64,000 nucleotides of DNA. It comes from an uncultured SAR86 cluster bacterium. Lineage in GTDB: Bacteria; Pseudomonadota; Gammaproteobacteria; Magnimaribacterales; D2472. Below are positions 1-9,336 of the stretch, piece by piece (position 1 is the stretch's first letter; each line of letters opens with the position of its first letter). The notes below the pieces were generated by a model. It saw only the letters and a list, made by a program, of their open reading frames with translations, ran no database searches and was not told where the DNA came from. A program made the translations under genes and the position numbers. The stretch lies in the NCBI GenBank assembly GCA_902626385.1, contig CACOEZ010000002.1, positions 124,001 to 188,000 of the forward strand, written 5' to 3'.

Positions 1-1386
1 AGTAGTGAGCCTCTTAGTCAAGCTGCTACTATGAGTCGCAAGCGCGGACGGATTGTTCTTGTTGGGGTTATCGGACAAGAAATTTCCCGAGCTGATTTCT
101 ATGAAAAAGAATTGAGCTTTCAAGTTTCATGTTCTTATGGACCAGGTCGTTATGACATGGATTATGAAGACAAAGGTAATGATTATCCTGTTGGATTTGT
201 ACGATGGACAGAACAGCGAAATTTTGAGGCTATTTTAGATTTGATGGCTTCAGGTTGCATCGATGTCAAGCCATTAATAAGTCATAGATTTAAAATTGAT
301 TCTGCTTTATCAGCCTATAATGAGCTCAATAATAACTCTTCGTTAGGTATTCTGATTGACTATACCAATTCTCAAAAAAAATCATTAAACAAAAACATAG
401 TTAAACTCACTGAGAATCATCAAAATCAAACACAAAAAGGAAATGTTGCCTTTATAGGCGGCGGAAATTATGCTTCAAGAATTCTTATACCAGCATTTAA
501 AAAAGCTGGAGCAAATTGTACTGCTATAGTAACTAGTGGGGGTATCAGTGCCGTTCATCATGGAAAGAGAAATGGGTTTCTTTTCGCCTCAACTGACATC
601 GAGCAAGCGCTTGGTGATTCTGTTGATACTGTGGTTATTGCTACTCAGCACAATCTTCATGCGCAACAAGCTGTATTAGCATTAGAAAAAGGTAAGCACG
701 TTTTTGTGGAAAAACCATTAGCGCTTAATCATGAGGATATTAATGCGATTGAGGCAGCACAAAAATCATCCAAGACAATGCTAATGGTTGGATATAATCG
801 TCGGTTTGCTCCGCATATTAGAAAAATTAAAAGCTTGCTTGATAAGAAAGTCATGCCAAAAACATTCATTATGACAATGAATGCAGGTGAAATTCCTCAG
901 GATCATTGGACACAAAATGCTGAGATTGGCGGAGGGCGTATTATTGGGGAGGCATGTCATTACATTGATTTGATGCGTTATTTGTCTGGATCAAAAATAA
1001 AATCCTTTAATGTTGTTAAAATGGGTGAAAGTGATTTTATCAAAATAACCGAGGACAAGACTATAATTTCACTTACCTTTGAAGATGGATCAATAGGGTC
1101 TATTCACTACTTCGCTAACGGAGGAAAATCCTTTCCCAAGGAGCGTGTAGAAATTTTTTGTGAAAATGCGGTGCTACAACTTGATAATTTCAGAAAACTG
1201 CGTGGTTTTGGTTGGAAAGGTTTTTCTAGAATGAATCTTTGGTCGCAGGACAAGGGCCAAAGAAATTGTGTGGATACTTTTATGAAAAGCGTCAGAGATG
1301 GTGGAAAAAATCCGATTGCACAGAATGAAATATTTGAGGTAGCAAGAGTTTCTGTTGATATTGCAGAAATGCTGAGAAATAACTAG
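1..1386 (+). CDS. Bi-domain oxidoreductase (C-terminal part of a zinc-type alcohol dehydrogenase fused to a Gfo/Idh/MocA dehydrogenase), 5'-truncated by window edge
   Basis: Reading frame is open through base 1 (SSEPLSQAATMSRKRGRIVLVGVIG); Gfo/Idh/MocA motifs VAFIGGGNYASRILIPAF and KHVFVEKPLALN. Confidence 0.85.
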   Translation, partial: SSEPLSQAATMSRKRGRIVLVGVIGQEISRADFYEKELSFQVSCSYGPGRYDMDYEDKGNDYPVGFVRWTEQRNFEAILDLMASGCIDVKPLISHRFKIDSALSAYNELNNNSSLGILIDYTNSQKKSLNKNIVKLTENHQNQTQKGNVAFIGGGNYASRILIPAFKKAGANCTAIVTSGGISAVHHGKRNGFLFASTDIEQALGDSVDTVVIATQHNLHAQQAVLALEKGKHVFVEKPLALNHEDINAIEAAQKSSKTMLMVGYNRRFAPHIRKIKSLLDKKVMPKTFIMTMNAGEIPQDHWTQNAEIGGGRIIGEACHYIDLMRYLSGSKIKSFNVVKMGESDFIKITEDKTIISLTFEDGSIGSIHYFANGGKSFPKERVEIFCENAVLQLDNFRKLRGFGWKGFSRMNLWSQDKGQRNCVDTFMKSVRDGGKNPIAQNEIFEVARVSVDIAEMLRNN

Positions 1387-1418
1387 TTAAATTAATTTAA
1401 AATTTTTAACTAATTAAA

Positions 1419-3053
1419 ATGAAAAAGATTATTCTGTTTTTTAACACTCTGCGATTTTTAAAGTGGCAGCAAATCTACTTCAGAGTAGTTCGCAAATTAA
1501 TAAAGCCAAAGATCACAGAAATATTTAATGGAGTTGATCCTAAACGCTCTGTAAATTGGAAACATATTACTCTATACGAGGATTACATAAACCACGATTT
1601 AGACGTATGTTTCCTAAATCATACTAAAAAAATTGATTTACCAACAGATTGGAACAATAAATCACTCAGCAAATTATGGGTCTACAATTTACATTATTTT
1701 GAGGATTTATTATCTTTAAATGCTAAGAAAAAAATTGAACTCCATAAAGAATTATTAGATTGTTGGATTGATCAAAATCCAGTTGGATTTGGCAATGGTT
1801 GGGAGCCTTATACTTTATCTTTGCGGATTGTTAATATCTTAAAAGCATGGCTTGGTGGTTTTGAATTAAATAAAAAACAATTTAACAGTACCTTTGCACA
1901 GGCGAGCTATTTATCAAATAACCTTGAAAAGCATTTATTAGGAAATCATTATTTTGTAAATCTAAAGGCGTTGCTATTTGCAGGTACTATTTTTGGAAAT
2001 AATCGCTGGCAAGGTATTGCTGAAGATGGGTTAATTGCTGAAATTCCTGAGCAAATTCTTGATGATGGCTCCAATTTTGAACTGAGTCCTATGTATCACT
2101 CATTAATATTGGTAGACATGTTGGATATTTTAAATTTAAGCAGAGCTTTTTCATCAAATATTTCTAGTGAGTTAACGTCTATGGTAGAAGAGCGCATTCC
2201 TAAAATGCTAGCATTTATGGAATCGATGGCTCATCCAGATGGCGGCGTGTCTTTTTTTAATGATTCTGTGGACGGAATTGCTCCAGCAAAAGATAAAATT
2301 GAAATTTATGCCAAAGAATTAGGATTTAAAATAAACCGTATTGATTCTAAAAAGTATCAAATAATCGATAATGCCAGCAGCGGTTATATTTGCTCAACAG
2401 CTGATAATAACAAGCTAATCTTTGATGCATCAGCAGTTGGGCCTGATTATATTCCAGGCCATGCGCACGCAGATACGCTATCGTTTGAATTATCAATTGG
2501 TAAACAGAGGGTATTCGTGAATTCAGGTACGTCTGAATATGGCTTAAGTTCATTACGACATAATCAAAGAAAAACAAGATCTCATAATACAGTTGAGGTG
2601 GATGGGAAAGATTCATCTCAGGTTTGGAGTAGTTTTAGAGTTGCTAATCGAGCAAAGATTATCGCTAGAAATGCCCAGCTAAGCCAAGATCACTGCATTG
2701 TATTGAATTCTTCGCATAATGGTTATAAGTCAATATTCGGTGGGTGTATTCATTCTCGAAAATTGACTTTCGGCAAAAACAGTCTTTGTGTATCTGACAC
2801 ACTTCAAGGAAAATTTAAATATGCAATATCTCGTTTTTATTTTCATCCCGATTCAATCGTAAATCTTGAGGATAATTTATTGAGTGTTAAAGGATCAAAG
2901 TTTTTTTTGCAAAGTAATCTTTCAGGCTTATCAGCATCACTTGTTAATTCATATTGGTATTATGAGTTTGGCTCAGAAAAGCCTAATAAAATGTTAGAGT
3001 TACAATTTGATAAATCTAAGCTAGATGTTGTTTTTAAATGGTCAAAGCATTAA
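1419..3053 (+). CDS. Heparinase II/III-like family protein
   Basis: 544 aa; FGNGWEPYTLSLRIVN, GNHYFVNLKALLFAG, PGHAHADTLSFELS, SGTSEYG motifs typical of heparinase II/III-type proteins in capsule loci. Confidence 0.85.
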   Translation: MKKIILFFNTLRFLKWQQIYFRVVRKLIKPKITEIFNGVDPKRSVNWKHITLYEDYINHDLDVCFLNHTKKIDLPTDWNNKSLSKLWVYNLHYFEDLLSLNAKKKIELHKELLDCWIDQNPVGFGNGWEPYTLSLRIVNILKAWLGGFELNKKQFNSTFAQASYLSNNLEKHLLGNHYFVNLKALLFAGTIFGNNRWQGIAEDGLIAEIPEQILDDGSNFELSPMYHSLILVDMLDILNLSRAFSSNISSELTSMVEERIPKMLAFMESMAHPDGGVSFFNDSVDGIAPAKDKIEIYAKELGFKINRIDSKKYQIIDNASSGYICSTADNNKLIFDASAVGPDYIPGHAHADTLSFELSIGKQRVFVNSGTSEYGLSSLRHNQRKTRSHNTVEVDGKDSSQVWSSFRVANRAKIIARNAQLSQDHCIVLNSSHNGYKSIFGGCIHSRKLTFGKNSLCVSDTLQGKFKYAISRFYFHPDSIVNLEDNLLSVKGSKFFLQSNLSGLSASLVNSYWYYEFGSEKPNKMLELQFDKSKLDVVFKWSKH

Positions 3054-3055
3054 GT

Positions 3056-4279
3056 ATGCATATACTTTTTTTAACCGATAATTTCCCTCCTGAGGGAAAT
3101 GCTCCTGCAACAAGAACTTTTGAGCATTGCCGAGAATGGATAACTAAAGGCAATAAAGTTACAGTAATTACCTGTGCTCCAAATTTTCCTGAAGGCAAAG
3201 TATTTGAAGGTTACAAAAATAAATGGTTGTCAAAACAAAAAATTGAAGGAATTAATGTTTGGCGAGTAAAATCCTATATCACCGCTAATGAAGGTTTTAT
3301 AAAAAGAACAATTGATTTTGTTTCATTTATGATCTCTAGTCTATTTTTTGGCTTATTTACCCGAAAAGTAGACGTCGTAATTGGAACATCACCTCAGTTC
3401 TTCACGGTTATCTCAGCGTGGGCTCTGGCTAAATTAAAGCGCACTCCTTTTGTATTTGAACTGCGTGATATTTGGCCTGCTTCAATAGAGACTGTTGGGG
3501 TAATAAAAGGAAGTCGGATAATAACAATCTTCGAAAAAATAGAATTATTTTTATATCACCAAGCTGATTTAATCATAACAGTAACAAATAGCTTTAAAAC
3601 AGAACTTCAAAATAGAGGTGTTTCAGCAGGAAAGATCAAACCTGTTCTTAATGGCGTAGATTTGTTTAGACATAGTCCTATTAAAGAAAAAGATGAAAGT
3701 CTTGCAAATAAGTATGGGTTAAAAAATAAATTTGTTATAGGGTATGTAGGTACTCATGGTTTAGCTCACGGTTTAGACAATGTTATCGAAGCAGCTAGGC
3801 TGATTGTGAAAGATGATAATATCAGAATTATTCTTGTTGGAGGAGGAGCGGATCGGCCAAGACTTGAAAAAATACTTCGCGAAGATCCTTTGAAGAATCT
3901 TGTTATGATACCGCTACAGACAAAAGATCAAATGCCAAAATTTTGGAGCTTGTGCGACATTTCTTTGGTACATTTGAAAGACGCACCTTTATTCAAAACT
4001 GTAATTCCTTCAAAAATATTTGAGTCTATGGCAATGGGTCTGCCAATTCTAATATCCTTACCGAAAGGAGAAGCTACAGACATCATAAAGGAACATAAGG
4101 CCGGTGTTAATGTTCTACCTGGAAATCCAGAGCAATTAAGCAAGAAATTTTTGGAATTAGCTAATGATAAAGAGTTGGTTAAAACTTTATCTAGCCAGAG
4201 TTTAAATGCTGCTCGAAATTACGATAGAAAAAAGTTAGCATTGGAGATGCTAAATCATATAAAGGAAGTTGTAAGTTGA
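3056..4279 (+). CDS. Glycosyltransferase family 4 (WbuB-like)
   Basis: GT-B fold motifs (DNFPPEGNAPATRTFEH, ELRDIWPASIE, IPSKIFESMAMGLPIL). ATG at 3056 (MHILFLTDNF) fits better than the track start at 3038, which overlaps the previous gene. Confidence 0.85.
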   Translation: MHILFLTDNFPPEGNAPATRTFEHCREWITKGNKVTVITCAPNFPEGKVFEGYKNKWLSKQKIEGINVWRVKSYITANEGFIKRTIDFVSFMISSLFFGLFTRKVDVVIGTSPQFFTVISAWALAKLKRTPFVFELRDIWPASIETVGVIKGSRIITIFEKIELFLYHQADLIITVTNSFKTELQNRGVSAGKIKPVLNGVDLFRHSPIKEKDESLANKYGLKNKFVIGYVGTHGLAHGLDNVIEAARLIVKDDNIRIILVGGGADRPRLEKILREDPLKNLVMIPLQTKDQMPKFWSLCDISLVHLKDAPLFKTVIPSKIFESMAMGLPILISLPKGEATDIIKEHKAGVNVLPGNPEQLSKKFLELANDKELVKTLSSQSLNAARNYDRKKLALEMLNHIKEVVS

Positions 4280-5409
4280 AAAAAGTAATGGTTGTTTTTG
4301 GTACCCGCCCTGAAGCTATAAAGATGGCTCCTTTATGCCATAAATTGCTAGATCAAAAAGATATTAAAACTATTATCTGCACTACCGCACAGCATAGAGA
4401 GATGCTAGATCAAGTGCTCAGTATCTTTAAGCTAACTCCTGATATTGATTTAAATTTGATGAAGAAAGATCAAGATCTATTCGATGTAACTTCAAATATA
4501 TTGCTTAAGATGCGCGACATCTTAAAACTAGAAAAGCCAGATATGGTTTTAGTGCACGGTGATACAACTACCACATTTGCAACATCTTTAGCATGTTTTT
4601 ATATGGGAGTTAAAGTGGGACATGTTGAAGCAGGGCTTCGAACTTATGATATAAATGCCCCTTTTCCTGAGGAATATAATCGTCAAAGCACTGGAATAGT
4701 TGCTGATTATCATTTTGCACCAACTGATTTGAGTAAACAAAATCTTCTTACAGAGGGTAAAAATAAAGATAGCATTATTGTTACAGGAAATACCGTGATC
4801 GATGCTCTTAATCTCGTATTAAAAACAATAGATATTGATAAGAACAAATCAAAGAATATAACTCTTCGGATGAATAAACTTTTATTGTTTGATTGGAAAG
4901 TCACTCGCTTTGTTTTGATAACAGGCCATAGAAGAGAAAATTTTGGCCAAGGTTTTCTTGATATTTGTGAAGCTATTAAAGAGATCGCTACAAAAAATCC
5001 AGATGTTCACTTTGTATACCCTGTTCATTTAAATCCCAGTGTACAAAAACCAGTCAATAAGATTTTATTAGAGTTAGATAATGTTTGGTTGATAAATCCT
5101 CTTGATTATGAGGATTTTGTTTACTTGTTAAAACATTCTTATATGATTTTGACTGACTCTGGTGGCATACAAGAAGAAGCACCAAGTTTAGGAAAGCCAG
5201 TTCTAGTAATGAGGGATGTAACGGAGCGTCCAGAGGCAGTAGAGGCAGGAACAGTTAAACTCGTAGGCGCTTCAAAAGAGAATATTATTTTAAATATTGA
5301 TCTTTTATTAAATGATGAAAATCAATATAAAAAAATGTCGCTAGCCCATAACCCCTATGGTGATGGTAGGGCCTGTGATCGAATAGTTAAACACATTAAA
5401 GAAATTTAA
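4276..5409 (+). CDS. wecB: UDP-N-acetylglucosamine 2-epimerase (non-hydrolysing)
   Basis: GTRPEAIKMAPL, HVEAGLRT, GHRRENFG, TDSGGIQEEAPSLGKPVLVMRDVTERPE motifs. Confidence 0.95.
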   Translation: MKKVMVVFGTRPEAIKMAPLCHKLLDQKDIKTIICTTAQHREMLDQVLSIFKLTPDIDLNLMKKDQDLFDVTSNILLKMRDILKLEKPDMVLVHGDTTTTFATSLACFYMGVKVGHVEAGLRTYDINAPFPEEYNRQSTGIVADYHFAPTDLSKQNLLTEGKNKDSIIVTGNTVIDALNLVLKTIDIDKNKSKNITLRMNKLLLFDWKVTRFVLITGHRRENFGQGFLDICEAIKEIATKNPDVHFVYPVHLNPSVQKPVNKILLELDNVWLINPLDYEDFVYLLKHSYMILTDSGGIQEEAPSLGKPVLVMRDVTERPEAVEAGTVKLVGASKENIILNIDLLLNDENQYKKMSLAHNPYGDGRACDRIVKHIKEI

Positions 5410-5412
5410 ATT

Positions 5413-6624
5413 ATGAATAGAAGAAAAAGTATTTCGGTAATTGGGCTTGGATATATAGGCTTACCAACGGCAGCATTGCTTGCATCCAAGGGCTATTCAG
5501 TAAATGGTACAGACGTCGATGATTATGTAGTTAAAACAATTAATAAGGGTAAAATTCACATCGTTGAGCCTGATTTGGACGCGTATGTTCGGTCCGGAGT
5601 AGCTAAAGGAAAGTTAAAGGCGTATTCAAAGGTTCAGGCAGGAGATATTTATATCATTTGTGTGCCTACTCCTTTTCATATCGACTCAGAACCCCCTAAA
5701 CCAAATGTTGATTTTGTGATAGAAGCCGCCAAGAATATTAGTCCTCATCTCAAAGCTGGAGATATGGTAATTTTAGAATCAACTTCTCCAGTTGGAACCA
5801 CTGAAATGATTAAAGATGTATTGTTTAACAATGGAGTAGATATAAATTCGATTTTCATAGCATATTGTCCTGAACGTGTTATGCCGGGTAGGGTAATGGT
5901 TGAACTTGTAGATAACGCTAGAGTTATTGGTGGCATCAATAGTCAATCTACTGAGATAGTTTCAGCCTTTTATAAAACTTTTGTAAATGGAAGAATACTT
6001 GAAACTGAAGCCAAGACAGCAGAAATGTGTAAATTAACCGAGAACAGTTTTAGGGACGTAAATATAGCTTTTGCAAATGAATTATCAATTTTATGTGATA
6101 AGAATGGAGTCGATGTATGGGAGTTAATCAAATTAGCAAATCATCACCCTCGTGTAAACATATTACATCCAAGCACAGGAGTTGGCGGTCATTGTATTGC
6201 AGTGGATCCTTGGTTCATAGTTTCACAAGATCATGAGAATTCTCATATTATAAGAGCTGCCAGAGAAGTTAATGATTCAAAACCAGATTGGGTAGTTAAT
6301 AAAATAAAAGCAGCTGCAAAAGCAAATAATACAAAAAAAATAGCCTGTTTAGGTTTAGCATTCAAACCAAATATTGATGACTTAAGAGAGTCTCCGGCTG
6401 TTCAGGTGGTTGAATCACTTTTGAAACAAGGCTTCGAAGTTTTTTGTGTTGAACCCAATATCAATAGTCATGAAAAATATAATTTAATTGATATTAAAGA
6501 AGCTATTGCTAAATTAGATGTGATTGCTATCTTGGTCAAACACGACGAGTTTAGCAACGCCAAAACATTAACTGAGCTTGAGAGTAAGGGCTCGCTGGAT
6601 TTCTGTGGTATATATTCTAATTAA
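5413..6624 (+). CDS. wecC: UDP-N-acetyl-D-mannosamine dehydrogenase
   Basis: UDP-sugar dehydrogenase motifs (GLGYIGLPTAALLA, TSPVGTTE, GGHCIAVDPWF, GLAFKPNIDDLRESPA); next to wecB. Confidence 0.93.
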   Translation: MNRRKSISVIGLGYIGLPTAALLASKGYSVNGTDVDDYVVKTINKGKIHIVEPDLDAYVRSGVAKGKLKAYSKVQAGDIYIICVPTPFHIDSEPPKPNVDFVIEAAKNISPHLKAGDMVILESTSPVGTTEMIKDVLFNNGVDINSIFIAYCPERVMPGRVMVELVDNARVIGGINSQSTEIVSAFYKTFVNGRILETEAKTAEMCKLTENSFRDVNIAFANELSILCDKNGVDVWELIKLANHHPRVNILHPSTGVGGHCIAVDPWFIVSQDHENSHIIRAAREVNDSKPDWVVNKIKAAAKANNTKKIACLGLAFKPNIDDLRESPAVQVVESLLKQGFEVFCVEPNINSHEKYNLIDIKEAIAKLDVIAILVKHDEFSNAKTLTELESKGSLDFCGIYSN

Positions 6625-6687
6625 ATGATGCCATTGTCTTTGAGATGCAAAGAGCGAAATTATAGATCTTTAAAGATAAAAATGGTC

Positions 6688-6714
6688 AAAAGCTGCTATA
6701 TGCAGCTTTTTTTT
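6688..6714 (+). terminator. Rho-independent terminator after wecC
   Basis: AAAAGCTGC-tatat-GCAGCTTTT perfect 9-bp stem followed by a T run. Confidence 0.85.
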
Positions 6715-6784
6715 GTATATAGATTTTGTTCCTGAAGTTTTTTATTATCAATAAGACATATATAATTTGCTTATATTTTATGTC

Positions 6785-7381
6785 ATGATCAAATTTAGTA
6801 ACTTAAATCAAGAAACGCCTTATCTTCTTTTTAAAGAGAAATATGACGAAGCACTAAATAAAGGTCAAAAGGTAATAGAGGGTATTTCTATCTCCTCTTT
6901 CAACAAGGAAATAAATCTGGTCGATTCCAGATATGTAAATCTTAAATATATTACAGACAAAGAGTTTATTTTTTTTAGTAATTATAACTCTCCAAAAGCG
7001 TCTTCCTTTAATTCTCATAATCAAATAGCTGCATTGATATATTGGCAAAGCATTAATGTTCAGATAAGAATGAGGGCCAAGATAAAAAAAACTCCAAATG
7101 ACTTCAATCAAAAATATTTTTTTGATAGATTAAAACAAAAAAATGCATTAGCTATTTCGTCCAAACAGTCAAAACCGATAGATTCCTACGATCAAGTTAA
7201 AGAAAATTTCAATAAATCTTTAAAAAACGATGATTTAAAAAAATGTCCTGAATACTGGGGTGGTTTTTCATTTACCCCATATTATTTTGAGTTTTGGGAG
7301 GGACATGAATCAAGAATTAATAAAAGAGAGGTTTTTAATCAAGTTAATGGCGTATGGAAGCATTCATTTCTTCAGCCATAA
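6785..7381 (+). CDS. pdxH: Pyridoxamine 5'-phosphate oxidase
   Basis: RYVNLKYITDKEFIFFSNYNSPKA, WQSINVQIRMRA, GGFSFTPYYFEFWEG; start at MIKFSNL. Confidence 0.85.
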   Translation: MIKFSNLNQETPYLLFKEKYDEALNKGQKVIEGISISSFNKEINLVDSRYVNLKYITDKEFIFFSNYNSPKASSFNSHNQIAALIYWQSINVQIRMRAKIKKTPNDFNQKYFFDRLKQKNALAISSKQSKPIDSYDQVKENFNKSLKNDDLKKCPEYWGGFSFTPYYFEFWEGHESRINKREVFNQVNGVWKHSFLQP

Positions 7382-7517
7382 ATATTGCCAAATATAATTT
7401 TTAGTATAAAATTCAGCATCTAAATGATAGATAATGTAACTCATTCATTCAAATTAAACTTCTTGATAAATTCTTAATGTTGTTCACTTTAATTTTTTCT
7501 AGCATGAGGGTATTCTC

Positions 7518-8051
7518 ATAGTTTCTCCAAAAAAAAATACTAATCCAGTTAATGAAAAAATAAGGGCTGATAAGGTTATGCTAATCGGTGCTAATGGAGA
7601 GAAAATTGGATTATTATCATTCAGCGAGGCTCTTGAATTGGCTAGAGAAAAATCGTTAGACCTCGTTCAAGTTTCTCCCTCTAACTCTGATCCAGTCGTA
7701 TGCAAGCTTTTAGATTATGGTAAACATCTTTTTGATAAGAAAAAAAGTGCATCCTCCTCTAAGGTCAAAGTAAAAAGAAACACTACTAAAGAAATTAAAT
7801 TTAGACCATCTACAGATGTAGGTGATTACAATATCAAATTAAAAAAAATAAAAAGCTTTATTCTTGGCGGAGATAAGACTAAAATAAGCGTCCGATTTAG
7901 AGGCAGAGAGATTTTAAACAGTGATATGGGCCTTAATTTATTAAATAAGTTGAGAACAGAGCTTGAAGATATAGCTCAGGTTGACCAGGAACCTTCACTA
8001 GAAGGAAGACAACTTCTCATGGTTTTATCTCCTTTGAAAAGGAAAAACTAA
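7518..8051 (+). CDS. infC: Translation initiation factor IF-3, apparent AUA start
   Basis: IF-3 motifs ([26 protein letters not shown]). The first ATG (7578) omits conserved N-terminal residues ([12 protein letters not shown]); the in-frame ATA at 7518 is about 7 nt after GAGGG. Confidence 0.9.
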   Translation: MVSPKKNTNPVNEKIRADKVMLIGANGEKIGLLSFSEALELAREKSLDLVQVSPSNSDPVVCKLLDYGKHLFDKKKSASSSKVKVKRNTTKEIKFRPSTDVGDYNIKLKKIKSFILGGDKTKISVRFRGREILNSDMGLNLLNKLRTELEDIAQVDQEPSLEGRQLLMVLSPLKRKN

Positions 8052-8059
8052 AATACATT

Positions 8060-8254
8060 ATGGGATATAAACTTAAAACACATTCAGGAGCTGCTAAACG
8101 CTTTAAAAAAAATGGATCATCTGTAAAAAGCAAAAGCGCTAACAGAAATCATATTTTAACTAAACAGTCTACCAAAAGAAAAAGACATAACAGGGGATTA
8201 AATAAACTTTCAGGCACTGTACTAAAAATGGCCTCAAAGCTTATAAATAAATAA
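8060..8254 (+). CDS. rpmI: 50S ribosomal protein L35
   Basis: [18 protein letters not shown]-like start, canonical position after infC. Confidence 0.95.
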   Translation: MGYKLKTHSGAAKRFKKNGSSVKSKSANRNHILTKQSTKRKRHNRGLNKLSGTVLKMASKLINK

Positions 8255-8255
8255 T

Positions 8256-8603
8256 ATGCCTAGAGTAACAAAGTCAGTAACTGCAAAAAATAAGCATAAA
8301 AAAGTATTAACTGCTACAAAAGGACATTATGGAGCTAGAAGCAGGCTTTATAAGACCGCCAAACAGTCAAACATCAAAGCACTTCAATATGCATATAGAG
8401 ATAGAAAAAATAGAAAAAGAGAATTTAGATCTTTGTGGATTGCTCGTATAAATGCTGGCACTCGGGGACTTGGAGTTTCATATTCTGTTTTTATGAATAG
8501 TTTAGCAAAAAATGAAATATTGCTTGATAGGAAAACTTTGTCTGACATAGCAATAAACGATGCTCCAACATTTGAGAAGATTGTTAAAAAAGCTGTAAAC
8601 TAA
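8256..8603 (+). CDS. rplT: 50S ribosomal protein L20
   Basis: GHYGARSRLYKTAKQ, YAYRDRKNRKREFRSLWIARINAG. Confidence 0.97.
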   Translation: MPRVTKSVTAKNKHKKVLTATKGHYGARSRLYKTAKQSNIKALQYAYRDRKNRKREFRSLWIARINAGTRGLGVSYSVFMNSLAKNEILLDRKTLSDIAINDAPTFEKIVKKAVN

Positions 8604-8610
8604 ATTCATA

Positions 8611-9336
8611 ATGTCTAATTTAGACAACTATAAACCTCCAATTATTCCTGATAATTCTGGAACACTTCATCCTATAAATCAAACCAAAGACTATCTTTTG
8701 AAAGTTCTTGCTGAGATGGGTTTTAAAAAGGTTCATGGACCTGAAATTGAAACTGAGGAATTTAATTTTGACATGTTAAATATTAAAAAATCTCACCCAG
8801 CAAGACAGATGCATGATACTTTTTATGTCGAAGGCAAGAATAATGTTTTAAGAACTCATACGTCTCCAATTCAAATAAGAACTATGCTTGAGAGTAAACC
8901 ACCGATAGCATTTTCATCTGCTGGCAAGGTCTATAGAAAAGACGATGATGCTACACATCTTCCTATGTTTCATCAGGTCGAGGGTATTTATGTAGATGAG
9001 AATGTTACTTTTGCCAATTTAAAAGATTTAGTACATAGGATACTCCACGAATTATTTGGTAATAATGTTGAAATAAGATTTAGGCCTTCCTACTTTCCAT
9101 TTACAGAGCCTTCGGCTGAGGTTGACATACTTTCAGAAAGCGGAAAGTGGCTCGAGATACTTGGATGCGGCATTGTAAATCCTATCGTCTTAAGAAACTG
9201 CAACATCGACTCCAAAACGTATAGTGGTTTGGCATTTGGTTTGGGTGTTGAAAGAATAGCCATGCTTAAATATGGAGTTAATGATATCAGAGAATTTTAT
9301 AAATCCAATCTAGATTTTCTAGCTCAATTCAAATGA
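8611..9336 (+). CDS. pheS: Phenylalanine--tRNA ligase alpha subunit, short form lacking the N-terminal coiled-coil domain
   Basis: Class II motifs HPARQMHDTFYV, FRPSYFPFTEPSAEVD, GLAFGLGVERIAMLKYGVNDIR; 241 aa; only 7 nt separate it from the rplT stop. Confidence 0.95.
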   Translation: MSNLDNYKPPIIPDNSGTLHPINQTKDYLLKVLAEMGFKKVHGPEIETEEFNFDMLNIKKSHPARQMHDTFYVEGKNNVLRTHTSPIQIRTMLESKPPIAFSSAGKVYRKDDDATHLPMFHQVEGIYVDENVTFANLKDLVHRILHELFGNNVEIRFRPSYFPFTEPSAEVDILSESGKWLEILGCGIVNPIVLRNCNIDSKTYSGLAFGLGVERIAMLKYGVNDIREFYKSNLDFLAQFK

